NCBI GenBank assembly: GCA_945788625.1
Contig: CALZMQ010000019.1
Coordinates: 62,001-126,000 of the forward strand
Reading direction: 5' to 3'
Length of the DNA: 64,000 nt
DNA from: an uncultured Woeseiaceae bacterium
GTDB lineage: Bacteria > Pseudomonadota > Gammaproteobacteria > Steroidobacterales > Woeseiaceae
This document shows, one piece after another, positions 9,164 to 17,313 of this stretch (the first letter of the stretch is position 1; the number at the start of each line of letters is the position of its first letter). The translations under genes and the position numbers were made by a program. Below the pieces are notes generated by a model. That model did no database searches. It was given only the letters and a program-made list of their open reading frames with translations, and was not told the DNA's origin.

Positions 9164-10774
9164 CTACCTGGTGGCGCTGAGACTCAGGTGCTGACTGTAG
9201 TGATAATCCAGTACGTTGTCTCCCCAACCGCTGACTTCCTGGCTGACGAGGTGTTTGCTGACCCAGAAGTACAGCGGAATGACCGGGTGGTCCGCCAACA
9301 TCTCGCGCTCGGCCTCTTCGAGAAACCAGCGGCGGCGCTCGAGATCCGGCTGCTCCGCCGCCTGCTTCATCAGGGAGTCGAACTTGTCGCTTGCATAGCC
9401 AGGCGAATTGGAGGAGGCACCCGACTGCAAGATGCTCAGGAAAGTATTTGCGTCGTCGTAGTCGCCAATCCAGCTGCTGCGAAATACCTGGGTAATCTCC
9501 GCCGCCCTGACGTTGGCGATCAGGACCTGGAACTCTTCGTTGACCAGGGTCGTCTCGACGTCGAGTACCTCACGCCACATCGATTGAATTGCAACGGCGA
9601 TGCGCCTGTTGGTGTCGTTGGTGTTGTAGCGCAACTCGAAGCGCAGCGGATTGTCGGGCCCGTAGCCTGCCTCTGCGAACAGGCGACGCGCAATGGTATT
9701 GCGTTGCTCCTGGGTCAGCGTCGCGAAGCTGAATACCGGCGGCTCGTAGTTTTGCACGTACGGCGGTACCCAGCTGTAGGCGGCCAGCTCGCCCCGGCCG
9801 ACGATTTTCTCCGCCAGCATGTCGCGATCTATTGCCATCGACAGCGCCTGGCGCAGTCCCGGGTTGTCCTTGAACGGCGGTTTGCTCAGGTTGAATCCGT
9901 AGAAGTAGACGCCGAGCGTGGGTGCAATGCGCAACTCGTCGGGGTATTGCTGTTTTAACTGTTGAAACATGTCCGGCGGTACGTTGCTGGTAATGTGCAA
10001 TTCGCCCGCGCGGTACCGATTGACTTCGGCGGTATTCTGCACGATGACGTGGTATTTCACCGTATCGATCGCTGTTTCCCCGTTGTTCCAGTAGTGCTCG
10101 TTGCGGCGAATCGAAAGCGCGGATCCCGGCGTCCACTGCTCCAGAACGTATGCGCCGTTCGACAGCAGGTTGCCGGCACGGGCGAAACTGTCGCCATGTT
10201 GTGCAACAGAGCCGGGATGCACCGGGAACGTGCTGGGATATGTCAGCAGGCTCAAAATGTAGGGTGCCGGACGCTCCAGCCGCATGACCAGTGTCCGGTC
10301 GTCGACCGCTTCTACGCCGAGCGCGTGGGGCGGTTCCTCGCCCTCGATGATTTGCTCGGCGTTGGCAACGTCGGCGAGAAACTGCGCGTAGAACGCGCCG
10401 GTCTTCGGGTCTACGAGCCGTCGCCAGGCAAACACGAAGTCACCGGCGACCACGGGATCGCCGTTCGACCAGCGCGCTTCGGGCCTCAGTGAAAATGTGT
10501 ATGTGCGGCCGTCATCCGATACGGTCCATTCCTCCGCCGCGGCGGGGACGAGCTCACCGGTCGCGGAGTATCCGACCAGGCCTTCGCCGATATCCCGCAG
10601 CACGTCGCCCGCCTGGGTGGTTCGTGCTTTCTGCGGATCCAGAGATTCGGGTTCCGTGCCGATTCCCCGGTGCAGGACAGAGCCCTCGTCCTCGGACCGG
10701 TCGCTCGAACAACTGCATGCCACCGCAGCGAACGCGAGCAATACGGCGAACAGGATGAGTCGAAGTTCTTTCAT
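9164..10774 (-). CDS. Peptide ABC importer, substrate-binding lipoprotein (OppA/SBP_bac_5)
   Basis: 536 residues from the ATG at 10774, which gives a standard lipoprotein signal (MKELRLILFAVLLAFAAVAC); lipidation is expected at the first Cys of CSCSS. The SBP_bac_5 pattern is clear: GTEPESLDPQK at the start of the mature chain, TYTFSLRPEARWSNGDPV near residue 95, and DPNFxFxxLxS-type features late (TFLSILQSGASSN). It captures oligopeptides in the periplasm for the two permeases downstream. It is the first gene of the operon, divergent from arsR; the 161-base gap must hold promoters for both directions. Confidence 0.92.
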   Translation of the reverse strand: MKELRLILFAVLLAFAAVACSCSSDRSEDEGSVLHRGIGTEPESLDPQKARTTQAGDVLRDIGEGLVGYSATGELVPAAAEEWTVSDDGRTYTFSLRPEARWSNGDPVVAGDFVFAWRRLVDPKTGAFYAQFLADVANAEQIIEGEEPPHALGVEAVDDRTLVMRLERPAPYILSLLTYPSTFPVHPGSVAQHGDSFARAGNLLSNGAYVLEQWTPGSALSIRRNEHYWNNGETAIDTVKYHVIVQNTAEVNRYRAGELHITSNVPPDMFQQLKQQYPDELRIAPTLGVYFYGFNLSKPPFKDNPGLRQALSMAIDRDMLAEKIVGRGELAAYSWVPPYVQNYEPPVFSFATLTQEQRNTIARRLFAEAGYGPDNPLRFELRYNTNDTNRRIAVAIQSMWREVLDVETTLVNEEFQVLIANVRAAEITQVFRSSWIGDYDDANTFLSILQSGASSNSPGYASDKFDSLMKQAAEQPDLERRRWFLEEAEREMLADHPVIPLYFWVSKHLVSQEVSGWGDNVLDYHYSQHLSLSATR

Positions 10775-10890
10775 GAGCAAAGCATACCTGACTATCGGGC
10801 CCATTCTCCGGGTTGAATTCCGTCGACGCCATCGTCTCGCCTGCCCCGGAAGAGATACTCAATCTGGGCCCTCACCCGGGCGCTTGCCTA

Positions 10891-10930
10891 TAAAATAAGT
10901 CTTGACTTAATTAAGTTATTGCTTATTATA
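10891..10930 (+). promoter_or_regulatory. arsR-type promoter overlapped by a 40-bp interrupted dyad (candidate operator)
   Basis: A sigma-70-like promoter is visible: TTGACT at 10902-10907 and TATTAT at 10924-10929 with a 16-base spacer. It is covered by an inverted repeat centred at 10910.5, made of the perfect palindrome ACTTAATTAAGT (10905-10916) and outer arms AATAAG (10894-10899) and CTTATT (10922-10927) around the same centre. ArsR proteins bind such AT-rich dyads and repress their own promoter, so autoregulation is likely. The -10 box ends only 6 bases before the ATG, which implies a leaderless or nearly leaderless transcript. Confidence 0.65.
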
Positions 10931-10935
10931 CGGGC

Positions 10936-11238
10936 ATGGACACTTTTACCGCCCTTGCCGACCCCACGCGCCGCCGCATCATCGAATCGTTGGCCGCCGG
11001 CGAAACCTCGTTCGGCGAACTGGCCGACAAGTTCGAAATGAGCCGGCCGGCCGTCTCGCAGCATCTGAAGGTATTGCGAGACGCCGGCATCGTCACGGCG
11101 AGAGTCGATGCGCAGCGCCGCATCTACAAACTCACCGACGACGGTCTCGGGGAAGTGGAAGACTGGCTCGGCAAAGTGCGCGATTTCTGGTCCCAACGGC
11201 TCGACAAACTCGAGCGGCTTCTTGACGAGAAAGACTGA
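10936..11238 (+). CDS. ArsR-family winged-helix transcriptional regulator
   Basis: 100 residues. The winged-helix fold is plain: ALADPTRRRIIESLAAGE at 5-22, recognition region FEMSRPAVSQHLKVLRDAGI at about 33-52, and the wing RVDAQRRIYKLT. No CxC metal-binding motif of ArsR/SmtB metal sensors is present, so it probably senses something other than metals or acts through protein partners. It is followed after 12 bases by an SRPBCC-domain gene, a pairing very common for this ArsR subtype (regulator plus AHSA1-like protein). No ribosome-binding site precedes the ATG, consistent with leaderless translation. Confidence 0.92.
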   Translation: MDTFTALADPTRRRIIESLAAGETSFGELADKFEMSRPAVSQHLKVLRDAGIVTARVDAQRRIYKLTDDGLGEVEDWLGKVRDFWSQRLDKLERLLDEKD

Positions 11239-11250
11239 AGGAGAACGACT

Positions 11251-11790
11251 ATGAACCAGTACGGTGAGTTGCTCGACGAGAGCACGGTGAAATTCGAACG
11301 TTTGCTGCCGGGACCCATCGAGCGGGTCTGGAGTTACCTGACCGAAAGCGACAAGCGCGCGCAGTGGCTTTGTGGCGGCGACGTAGAGACCGTTGCCGAC
11401 GGACACGTCGATATGCACTTTCACAACGTATCCCTGTCGAGTGACGAGGACATTCCGCGGCCCGAGAAGTACAAGGACATGCCGGAGAAGATGTCTTTCA
11501 CCGGCAAAGTCACGCGCTGCGAGGCGCCACACATTCTCGAACACACCTGGGAGTTCGACGAAGAAAAATCCACGGTCTGCTACAAACTCACGGAGCAAGG
11601 CAACAAGGTGAAGCTCGAACTCATTCACCGCCGGCTGGAATCCACGGACACCGTGCTCAGCGTCAGCGGCGGCTGGCACACTCACCTCAACGTGCTGGAG
11701 GATGTGCTCGAGGGCAACAAGCCACGCCCGTTCTACAAGATGCAGCTCGAGTACGAGTCGGAGTATGGCGAGAGACTCGGGCTCGCGTAA
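11251..11790 (+). CDS. SRPBCC/AHSA1-domain protein
   Basis: 179 residues. The helix-grip fold is indicated by FERLLPGPIERVWSYLTESDKRAQWL at residues 14-39 (the first few residues after the start are polar), HVDMHFHNV, and a C-terminal helix containing GGWHTHLNVLEDVLEG. SRPBCC proteins bind hydrophobic ligands or act as cochaperones; the AHSA1 subfamily is named for the Hsp90 activator. A ribosome-binding site GAAGGAGAA precedes the ATG. It is the second gene of the ArsR operon and probably regulated by it. The ligand is unknown. Confidence 0.88.
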   Translation: MNQYGELLDESTVKFERLLPGPIERVWSYLTESDKRAQWLCGGDVETVADGHVDMHFHNVSLSSDEDIPRPEKYKDMPEKMSFTGKVTRCEAPHILEHTWEFDEEKSTVCYKLTEQGNKVKLELIHRRLESTDTVLSVSGGWHTHLNVLEDVLEGNKPRPFYKMQLEYESEYGERLGLA

Positions 11791-11826
11791 ACGCCCGAGC
11801 TGGACAAGCAGGAACCGTGGAAGCGG

Positions 11827-13728
11827 CTAGGCGCTTTTCTTCAGCTGACGCTTTTTCAGGTGAATCAATATCAGCGACACGGCCGAAGGCGTCATGCCTT
11901 CCAGGCGCGAGGCCTGGCCGAGCGTCACCGGGCGCGACGCTTCGAGCTTTTGCCGCGCCTCGTTGGACAGGCCGTCGACCAGTGAGTAATCGATGTTGTC
12001 TGGCAAGCGCAGCGATTCCTGTTTCGCGTGTTTTGCGATCTCACGCTGCTGTCGGTCGATGTAACCCGCGTACTTCGCCTGCACCTCGAGTTGCAGCTCG
12101 ACCTGCTCGCGCTGCTCGTCGCTGACCAGCTTCGCGGCATCGAATGTGCCAACGGTCGAAAGGCCGGACACGGCCGCATAGTCCAGCTCTGGCCGACGCA
12201 GCAGGTCCGTGCCCGTGCACTCGCGCGTGAGCTCTTTACCGATGAGGAACTCGTCGTTCTCCGTCAATGCAGCCGGCCGCAGCACGATGTTATCGAGTCG
12301 GGCCTGTTCCATCTCGACGGCTTCGCGCTTGTCGTTATACACGGACCAGCGCTCATCGTTTACGAGGCCGAGTTCGCGGCCTGTCGGAGTCAGGCGCAGG
12401 TCGGCATTGTCCTCTCGGAGGGTCAGGCGGTATTCCGCACGGCTGGTGAACATGCGATAAGGCTCGCTGACGCCGCGCGTGATGAGGTCGTCGATAAGCA
12501 CGCCGATGTAGGCTTCGTGTCGTTGCGGAAACCATTCTGCTTCATCGCGGGCCCTGCGTGCTGCATTGATGCCTGCGAGCAAACCCTGCGCACCGGCCTC
12601 TTCGTAGCCCGTCGTGCCGTTGATCTGGCCCGCGAAATACAAACCATGGACGTGCTTGGTTTCCAGCGTCGGCTTGAGATCGCGTGGATCGAAGTAGTCG
12701 TACTCGATCGCATAACCCGGTTGTGTAATTCGCGCGTTCTCGAAACCAATAATGGAATGCACGAACCGCTCCTGCACGTCCTGCGGCAGGCTGGTCGAGA
12801 TTCCGTTCGGGTAAACGACGCTCGTCGTCAGCCCTTCGGGCTCCACAAAGACCTGGTGCGACTCCTTGTCGGCAAATCGCACAACCTTGTCTTCAACGGA
12901 CGGACAGTAGCGAGGTCCAACGCCGTCGATCATGCCGGAGTACATCGGCGACTGATCGAGCGCGCCACGAATGATGTCGTGCGTTTCCGTGGTGGTCCTG
13001 GTGATGTGGCAGGAGATTTGCCGCGGATGATCCTGGCGCCGGCCGAGAAACGAGAACACGGGCATCGGTTCGTCGCCGGGCTGCTCCGACATGGCGGCGT
13101 AATCAAGCGTGGCGCCATCGAGCCGCGGCGGCGTGCCGGTCTTCAGCCGCGCCACGTTGAACGGCAGCTCCCTGAGCCGCGCAGCGAGTTTGTTCGACGG
13201 TGCGTCGCCGATGCGGCCGCCGGCCTTCTCGGTACGGCCGATGAGTATGCGGCCGCCGAGAAACGTGCCAACGGTCAGCACCACGGTTGCAGCGACGAAC
13301 TTCCGGCCATCACCGCATACGACGCCCGTCACGCGGTCGCCGTCGATGACGAGGTCGTCCACGGAGGCTTCGAATACCTCGAGGCCGGGCTGACTTCGGA
13401 TGATGTCGCTGATCGCGCGGCGGTAGAGCACGCGGTCGGCCTGTGCGCGTGTTGCACGCACGGCAGGGCCCTTGCTGGCGTTGAGCGTACGAAACTGGAT
13501 GCCCGCGACATCGATCGCCCGGGCCATCGCGCCGCCCAATGCGTCGATCTCCCTGGCCAGGTGGCCCTTGCCGATGCCCCCGATCGCCGGGTTGCAGCTC
13601 ATCTGTCCAAGCGTCGCGACGTCCTGCGTGATCAGCAAGGTACGGGCACCCGCGCGCGCGGCAGCCAGGGAGGCTTCCGTGCCGGCGTGACCGCCGCCTA
13701 TGACGATGACATCGAGTGACTCGGACAT
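11827..13728 (-). CDS. mnmG: tRNA uridine-5-carboxymethylaminomethyl modification enzyme MnmG (GidA)
   Basis: 633 residues, full length (E. coli 629). The FAD-binding motif [18 protein letters not shown] sits at residues 11-28 and [20 protein letters not shown] at about 49-68. The family segments [14 protein letters not shown] and [15 protein letters not shown] are intact, as is the C-terminal helical domain that binds MnmE. With MnmE it installs the cmnm5 group on wobble U34 of several tRNAs, using glycine, FAD and 5,10-methylene-THF. Its partner mnmE lies about 8 kb away on the same strand, so the two are not in one operon here. A long reverse-strand reading frame across it is a shadow. Confidence 0.98.
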   Translation of the reverse strand: MSESLDVIVIGGGHAGTEASLAAARAGARTLLITQDVATLGQMSCNPAIGGIGKGHLAREIDALGGAMARAIDVAGIQFRTLNASKGPAVRATRAQADRVLYRRAISDIIRSQPGLEVFEASVDDLVIDGDRVTGVVCGDGRKFVAATVVLTVGTFLGGRILIGRTEKAGGRIGDAPSNKLAARLRELPFNVARLKTGTPPRLDGATLDYAAMSEQPGDEPMPVFSFLGRRQDHPRQISCHITRTTTETHDIIRGALDQSPMYSGMIDGVGPRYCPSVEDKVVRFADKESHQVFVEPEGLTTSVVYPNGISTSLPQDVQERFVHSIIGFENARITQPGYAIEYDYFDPRDLKPTLETKHVHGLYFAGQINGTTGYEEAGAQGLLAGINAARRARDEAEWFPQRHEAYIGVLIDDLITRGVSEPYRMFTSRAEYRLTLREDNADLRLTPTGRELGLVNDERWSVYNDKREAVEMEQARLDNIVLRPAALTENDEFLIGKELTRECTGTDLLRRPELDYAAVSGLSTVGTFDAAKLVSDEQREQVELQLEVQAKYAGYIDRQQREIAKHAKQESLRLPDNIDYSLVDGLSNEARQKLEASRPVTLGQASRLEGMTPSAVSLILIHLKKRQLKKSA

Positions 13729-13863
13729 TGATCAAAAATTAAGCAATCGGGGCCGCGATTCTAGTCCCTGGGCGGCGCAGTTGCCACCTTCGCGTGCCCG
13801 GAAACTTTACTATCTACAGGCCATTGTCCAAGATAGCGCGCTGTTTCCAGAGCCGACTACTGC

Positions 13864-15279
13864 ATGTTGCGACCGATCGCCAATTTTCCTGTCCTGCCGC
13901 TCCTGCTGGCGGCGCTGTTTTTCAGCGACGCGGGGCATACGGAGCCGCTGCAGCTCGAGGAGTGCCGCATCAATGCGGGCCCGGGCTATCCAGGCATCAA
14001 GGCACGCTGCGGCACGCTGTTGCGTCCCGAAAACCCGGCCGATCCGGATTCCGGCGAGATAGCGCTGCGCGTCGCTGTCGTACCCGCCCTGAACCTCAAC
14101 CCCGACCCCGACCCGGTGGTGCCGCTGGCCGGTGGTCCCGGTCAGGGCGTGGTGCAGTTCTACTCGGCCTATTCCTGGGCGTTCGAGGACCTGCGCCGCA
14201 ATCGCGATATCCTGCTCGTCGATCAGCGGGGCACCGGCGAATCGTCTCGCATGGACTGCCCTTTCGATGACGACATCGTCGACGGCAGCTACTCCATCGA
14301 GCTCACTGTCGAGTTCACGAAAACCTGCCTCGAGCAGCTGCCGCACGACCCGCGTTATTTCACGACCAGCGTGGCCGTCACCGACCTGGAGGCCGTCCGT
14401 GAAGCGCTGGGATACGAGCGCCTGAACCTGTACGGCGTTTCTTATGGCTCGCGCGTCGCCGCGCCGCCGCAGATCTCGCTGGGGCCCGAGATCGCCACCG
14501 AATCGCAGAAAGCGCTCGACAAGATATTCGAGCGCTGCCTGGGCGACGATGCCTGCAACGCCCGCTTTCCGGACCTCGCGGAGACCTTCGCGAGCCTGGT
14601 GGAACAGCTGCGCGACGAGCCCGTGGCGGTCGAAGCACCGCACCCGAACACGGGCCGGCTCGAGGAAATCAGCTTCGGCATCGGGGAGTTTGCCGGGGCG
14701 GTCCGACTGCTGGCCTATCACCCGAACACGATGGCCCTGTTGCCGCTGCTCGTTCACGAGGCGTCTCTCGGCAACTTCGTGCCGCTGGCCTCGCAGTACC
14801 GGATGACGGCCATGGCCCTGAACGACATGCTGTCTTTGGGTATGCACAACGCCGTCATGTGCACCGAGGACGTGCCGTTTTACGACAAGACCACGATCGA
14901 CTACGAAGGCCTCGCCGCGAGCTACATGGGCATGTTCCAGCTCGACGCGCTGGAGGCGATGTGCTCGGTATGGCCGGAAGGCCCAATCGATTCCGCGTTC
15001 AAGGTACCGCTCGCCACGGACATACCGGTGTTGCTGCTGTCGGGTGATGCCGACCCGATCACGCCACCGCGTTACGCCGAGCTCGCCGCAGTGGACCTCT
15101 CCAATGCGCGCCACCTGGTCGGTGAGGGCCAGGGGCACGGGCAGATTACCGTGGGCTGCACGCGACGGCTCGTGGCGGAATTCGTCGCGGCCGCCGATCC
15201 GGGTGTCATTGACAAGACGTGCCTGGATCGCAGCTTCGTCATGCCGTTTTTCCTCGATTTTTCCGGGCCGCAACCATGA
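13864..15279 (+). CDS. Secreted alpha/beta hydrolase (TAP-like) with an internal deletion
   Basis: 471 residues with an N-terminal signal peptide (LLLAALFFSDAGHTEP). The oxyanion strand VPLAGGPGQGV, LLVDQRGTGES, nucleophile elbow GVSYGS (Ser193), the Asp of LLLSGDADPITPP and the final His of GEGQGHGQ fit the tripeptidyl/prolyl aminopeptidase-like family with a TAP C-terminal domain. After GSRVA the chain jumps to PPQISLGPEIA. Family members normally have about 20 more residues here, the helix and strand after the nucleophile ending in LDGVVPP. An in-frame loss of about 60 bases near 14458-14466 is inferred, so the enzyme may be inactive. The stop overlaps the start of the ABC ATPase gene (ATGA). 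Confidence 0.8.
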   Translation: MLRPIANFPVLPLLLAALFFSDAGHTEPLQLEECRINAGPGYPGIKARCGTLLRPENPADPDSGEIALRVAVVPALNLNPDPDPVVPLAGGPGQGVVQFYSAYSWAFEDLRRNRDILLVDQRGTGESSRMDCPFDDDIVDGSYSIELTVEFTKTCLEQLPHDPRYFTTSVAVTDLEAVREALGYERLNLYGVSYGSRVAAPPQISLGPEIATESQKALDKIFERCLGDDACNARFPDLAETFASLVEQLRDEPVAVEAPHPNTGRLEEISFGIGEFAGAVRLLAYHPNTMALLPLLVHEASLGNFVPLASQYRMTAMALNDMLSLGMHNAVMCTEDVPFYDKTTIDYEGLAASYMGMFQLDALEAMCSVWPEGPIDSAFKVPLATDIPVLLLSGDADPITPPRYAELAAVDLSNARHLVGEGQGHGQITVGCTRRLVAEFVAAADPGVIDKTCLDRSFVMPFFLDFSGPQP

Positions 15280-16004
15280 TCCGGGTTGACGGCATCCACA
15301 AATCCTTCGGCAAAGTACGTGCCGTACGCGGCGTCAGCTTCGACGCCCCCGACGGCAAGATCACGGGCCTGCTCGGCCCGAACGGCGCGGGGAAGTCCAC
15401 GACGCTGCGCGTTCTCTACACGGTGCTGAAGCCTGACCAGGGCTCGGCTTCGATCGACGGCGCAGACGTCGTGAAAGACAACCTCATTGCCAGGCAGCGC
15501 ATCGGCGCGTTGCCGCACGGGGCAGGGCTGTACCCGCACCTGAGCGCGCGCGAAAACATCGCGTACTACGCAAAACTTTGTAGCATCGACAAGGCCGAGC
15601 TGGACGATCGCACGGACAACATCATCCGGCTGCTGGAAATCGAGGACTTCGCCGATCGCCGCACCAAGGGCTTCTCGCAGGGCCAGCGCACCAAGGTCGC
15701 GCTTGCGCGCGCGCTGGTGCACGACCCGCAGAACATCATTCTCGACGAACCATCGAACGGCCTCGACGTCATGGCGACACGCTCGTTGCGTGAGTTGATC
15801 CTGAAACTCAAGAGTTCGGGCCGTTGCGTCTTGTTCTCGAGTCACGTCATGCAGGAAGTTGCCGCGTTGTGCGACGACATCTGCATTATCGCCAACGGCC
15901 AGGTTGCTATCGATGACTCCATCGACGGCATTCGCGAACGGACCGGGCGCGACGACCTCGAAGACGCGTTCGTGCAGGCCATACACATGGTGAACGGCGA
16001 ATGA
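15276..16004 (+). CDS. ABC transporter ATPase, NatA/CcmA type
   Basis: 242 residues from the ATG at 15276, which overlaps the hydrolase stop by 4 bases; the longer upstream reading lies inside the hydrolase gene. Walker A GPNGAGKST is near residues 36-44, the signature is FSQGQRTKVALARAL, Walker B is NIILDEPSNGLD, and the H-loop is SSHVMQE. It resembles NatA of the Na+ export NatAB system and other ABC-2 exporter ATPases. The Q-loop region reads IGALPHGAGLYPHL. It is coupled to the permease gene downstream by another ATGA overlap. The exported substrate is not known. Confidence 0.92.
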   Translation: MIRVDGIHKSFGKVRAVRGVSFDAPDGKITGLLGPNGAGKSTTLRVLYTVLKPDQGSASIDGADVVKDNLIARQRIGALPHGAGLYPHLSARENIAYYAKLCSIDKAELDDRTDNIIRLLEIEDFADRRTKGFSQGQRTKVALARALVHDPQNIILDEPSNGLDVMATRSLRELILKLKSSGRCVLFSSHVMQEVAALCDDICIIANGQVAIDDSIDGIRERTGRDDLEDAFVQAIHMVNGE

Positions 16005-17182
16005 TCCGCACAACGATCACGGTGTTCGCAAAGGAAATCGTCGACAACTTCCGCGATCGTCGCACGCTTGCGTCCGCGTTGATACTCGGGCCGATATTCG
16101 GGCCGGTGCTGTTCGCGTTCGTGATCAACCTGTCCATCGAGCGCTCGCTCGACGACGTGGAACGCACGATGGAGCTGCCGGTCATCGGCCAGCAGCATGC
16201 GCCGAACCTGGTGCGTTACCTCGAGAGCCGCAACATCGATATCGTGGACGGCCCGGCGGATGCCGCGGCGGCGGCCGACGCCGTCAAGAGCGGCGCAAAC
16301 GACGTCGTGCTGGTCATTCCCGAGGACTTCGGCGCGCAACTCGCGGATGCGACGCCGGCCAGGGTCGAGCTGTATTCCGACCAGGCCAACCAGCAGGCGG
16401 AAAGAGATGCGCGCCGTGCGCGCAGCGCGCTGTACGCCTACAACCAGGAGCTGGCGTCGATCCGCCTTTCTGCCCGGGGCGTCAACCCGCTGTTGCTGCG
16501 GCCGATCAACGTCGACGACGTCGACGTTTCGACGCCGAGCGGACGCTCGGCCATGCTGCTCGGCATGATGAGTTACTTCTTTATTTTCGCCCTGCTGATG
16601 GGCGGCATGTACCTCGCCATCGATGCGACCGCGGGAGAACGCGAGCGCGGCTCGCTCGAGCCGCTGCTCGCGCTGCCCGTTACCCGCGACCAGCTGATTC
16701 TCGGCAAGATTGCGGCGACCTGCGTCTTCATGGCCTTCTCCCTGGCGCTCAGCCTGTTGTCTTTCTATTTCGTGCTGAAATTCATGCCGCTGGAACAACT
16801 GGGCATGACGCCGAATTTCGGTCCCGGCGTGGTTCTGGCCGCGTTCCTGCTGCTGTCCCCTTTCATCCTGCTCGGCGCCGCGATCATGACACTCGTTGCT
16901 TCGTTTACCAAGAGCTACAAGGAGGCACAGACCTGGCTCAGCGTGGTGCTCATTGCGCCTACAATGCCTATCCTCATCGTCAGCATCCTGACCTTGAGGC
17001 CACGGCTCGAATTCATGTTCGTTCCCAGCCTCAGCCAGCACTTGCTGCTGGTCGATATGGTCAAAAACGAACCCGTAAACAGCCTGCACGTCGTCATTTC
17101 TGTTGTGAGCACGCTCATCTTCGGGGCTTTGCTGACCTGGATTTGCGCCCGCCTGTACCGCCGGGAGGGGCTGCTCGGGTAG
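16001..17182 (+). CDS. ABC-2 family permease (NatB-like)
   Basis: 393 residues. One N-terminal membrane segment (LASALILGPIFGPVLFAFVI, about residues 22-41) is followed by a periplasmic domain of about 130 residues and then five C-terminal membrane segments from about residue 180. This is the ABC-2 type 3 layout of NatB. The motif ERGSLEPLLALPVTRDQLILGK at about 210-231 is the ABC-2 coupling signature. It forms an exporter with the ATPase encoded just upstream. The hydrolase, ATPase and permease genes all overlap and should be one transcript. Confidence 0.9.
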   Translation: MIRTTITVFAKEIVDNFRDRRTLASALILGPIFGPVLFAFVINLSIERSLDDVERTMELPVIGQQHAPNLVRYLESRNIDIVDGPADAAAAADAVKSGANDVVLVIPEDFGAQLADATPARVELYSDQANQQAERDARRARSALYAYNQELASIRLSARGVNPLLLRPINVDDVDVSTPSGRSAMLLGMMSYFFIFALLMGGMYLAIDATAGERERGSLEPLLALPVTRDQLILGKIAATCVFMAFSLALSLLSFYFVLKFMPLEQLGMTPNFGPGVVLAAFLLLSPFILLGAAIMTLVASFTKSYKEAQTWLSVVLIAPTMPILIVSILTLRPRLEFMFVPSLSQHLLLVDMVKNEPVNSLHVVISVVSTLIFGALLTWICARLYRREGLLG

Positions 17183-17313
17183 CCATTTGCGGCTGATTCC
17201 GCGCCTGCGGGCGGTAGGAATTCGCCGTCACGGGGCGGCCTTTTGGCCCCGATTCGGTTGACAATGCCGCCCGAATCCCCACCATGGGAGGCCCGGCGAC
17301 AAGAACAACGACT

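Noticed and set aside
10888-11685. A 265-codon minus-strand frame opposite arsR and the SRPBCC gene
   Set aside because: Both plus-strand genes are clear families; the reverse frame also runs through the arsR promoter.
12028-13719. A 563-codon frame opposite mnmG
   Set aside because: Shadow frame; mnmG is certain and this peptide has no family features.
13810-15273. A 487-codon frame opposite the alpha/beta hydrolase
   Set aside because: The hydrolase strand carries the catalytic motifs and a signal peptide; the reverse frame is Arg/Val-rich shadow.
17258-17286. TTGACA upstream of the M16 genes considered as a promoter
   Set aside because: No acceptable -10 hexamer lies at 16-18 bases; a lone -35 match in GC-rich DNA is weak.
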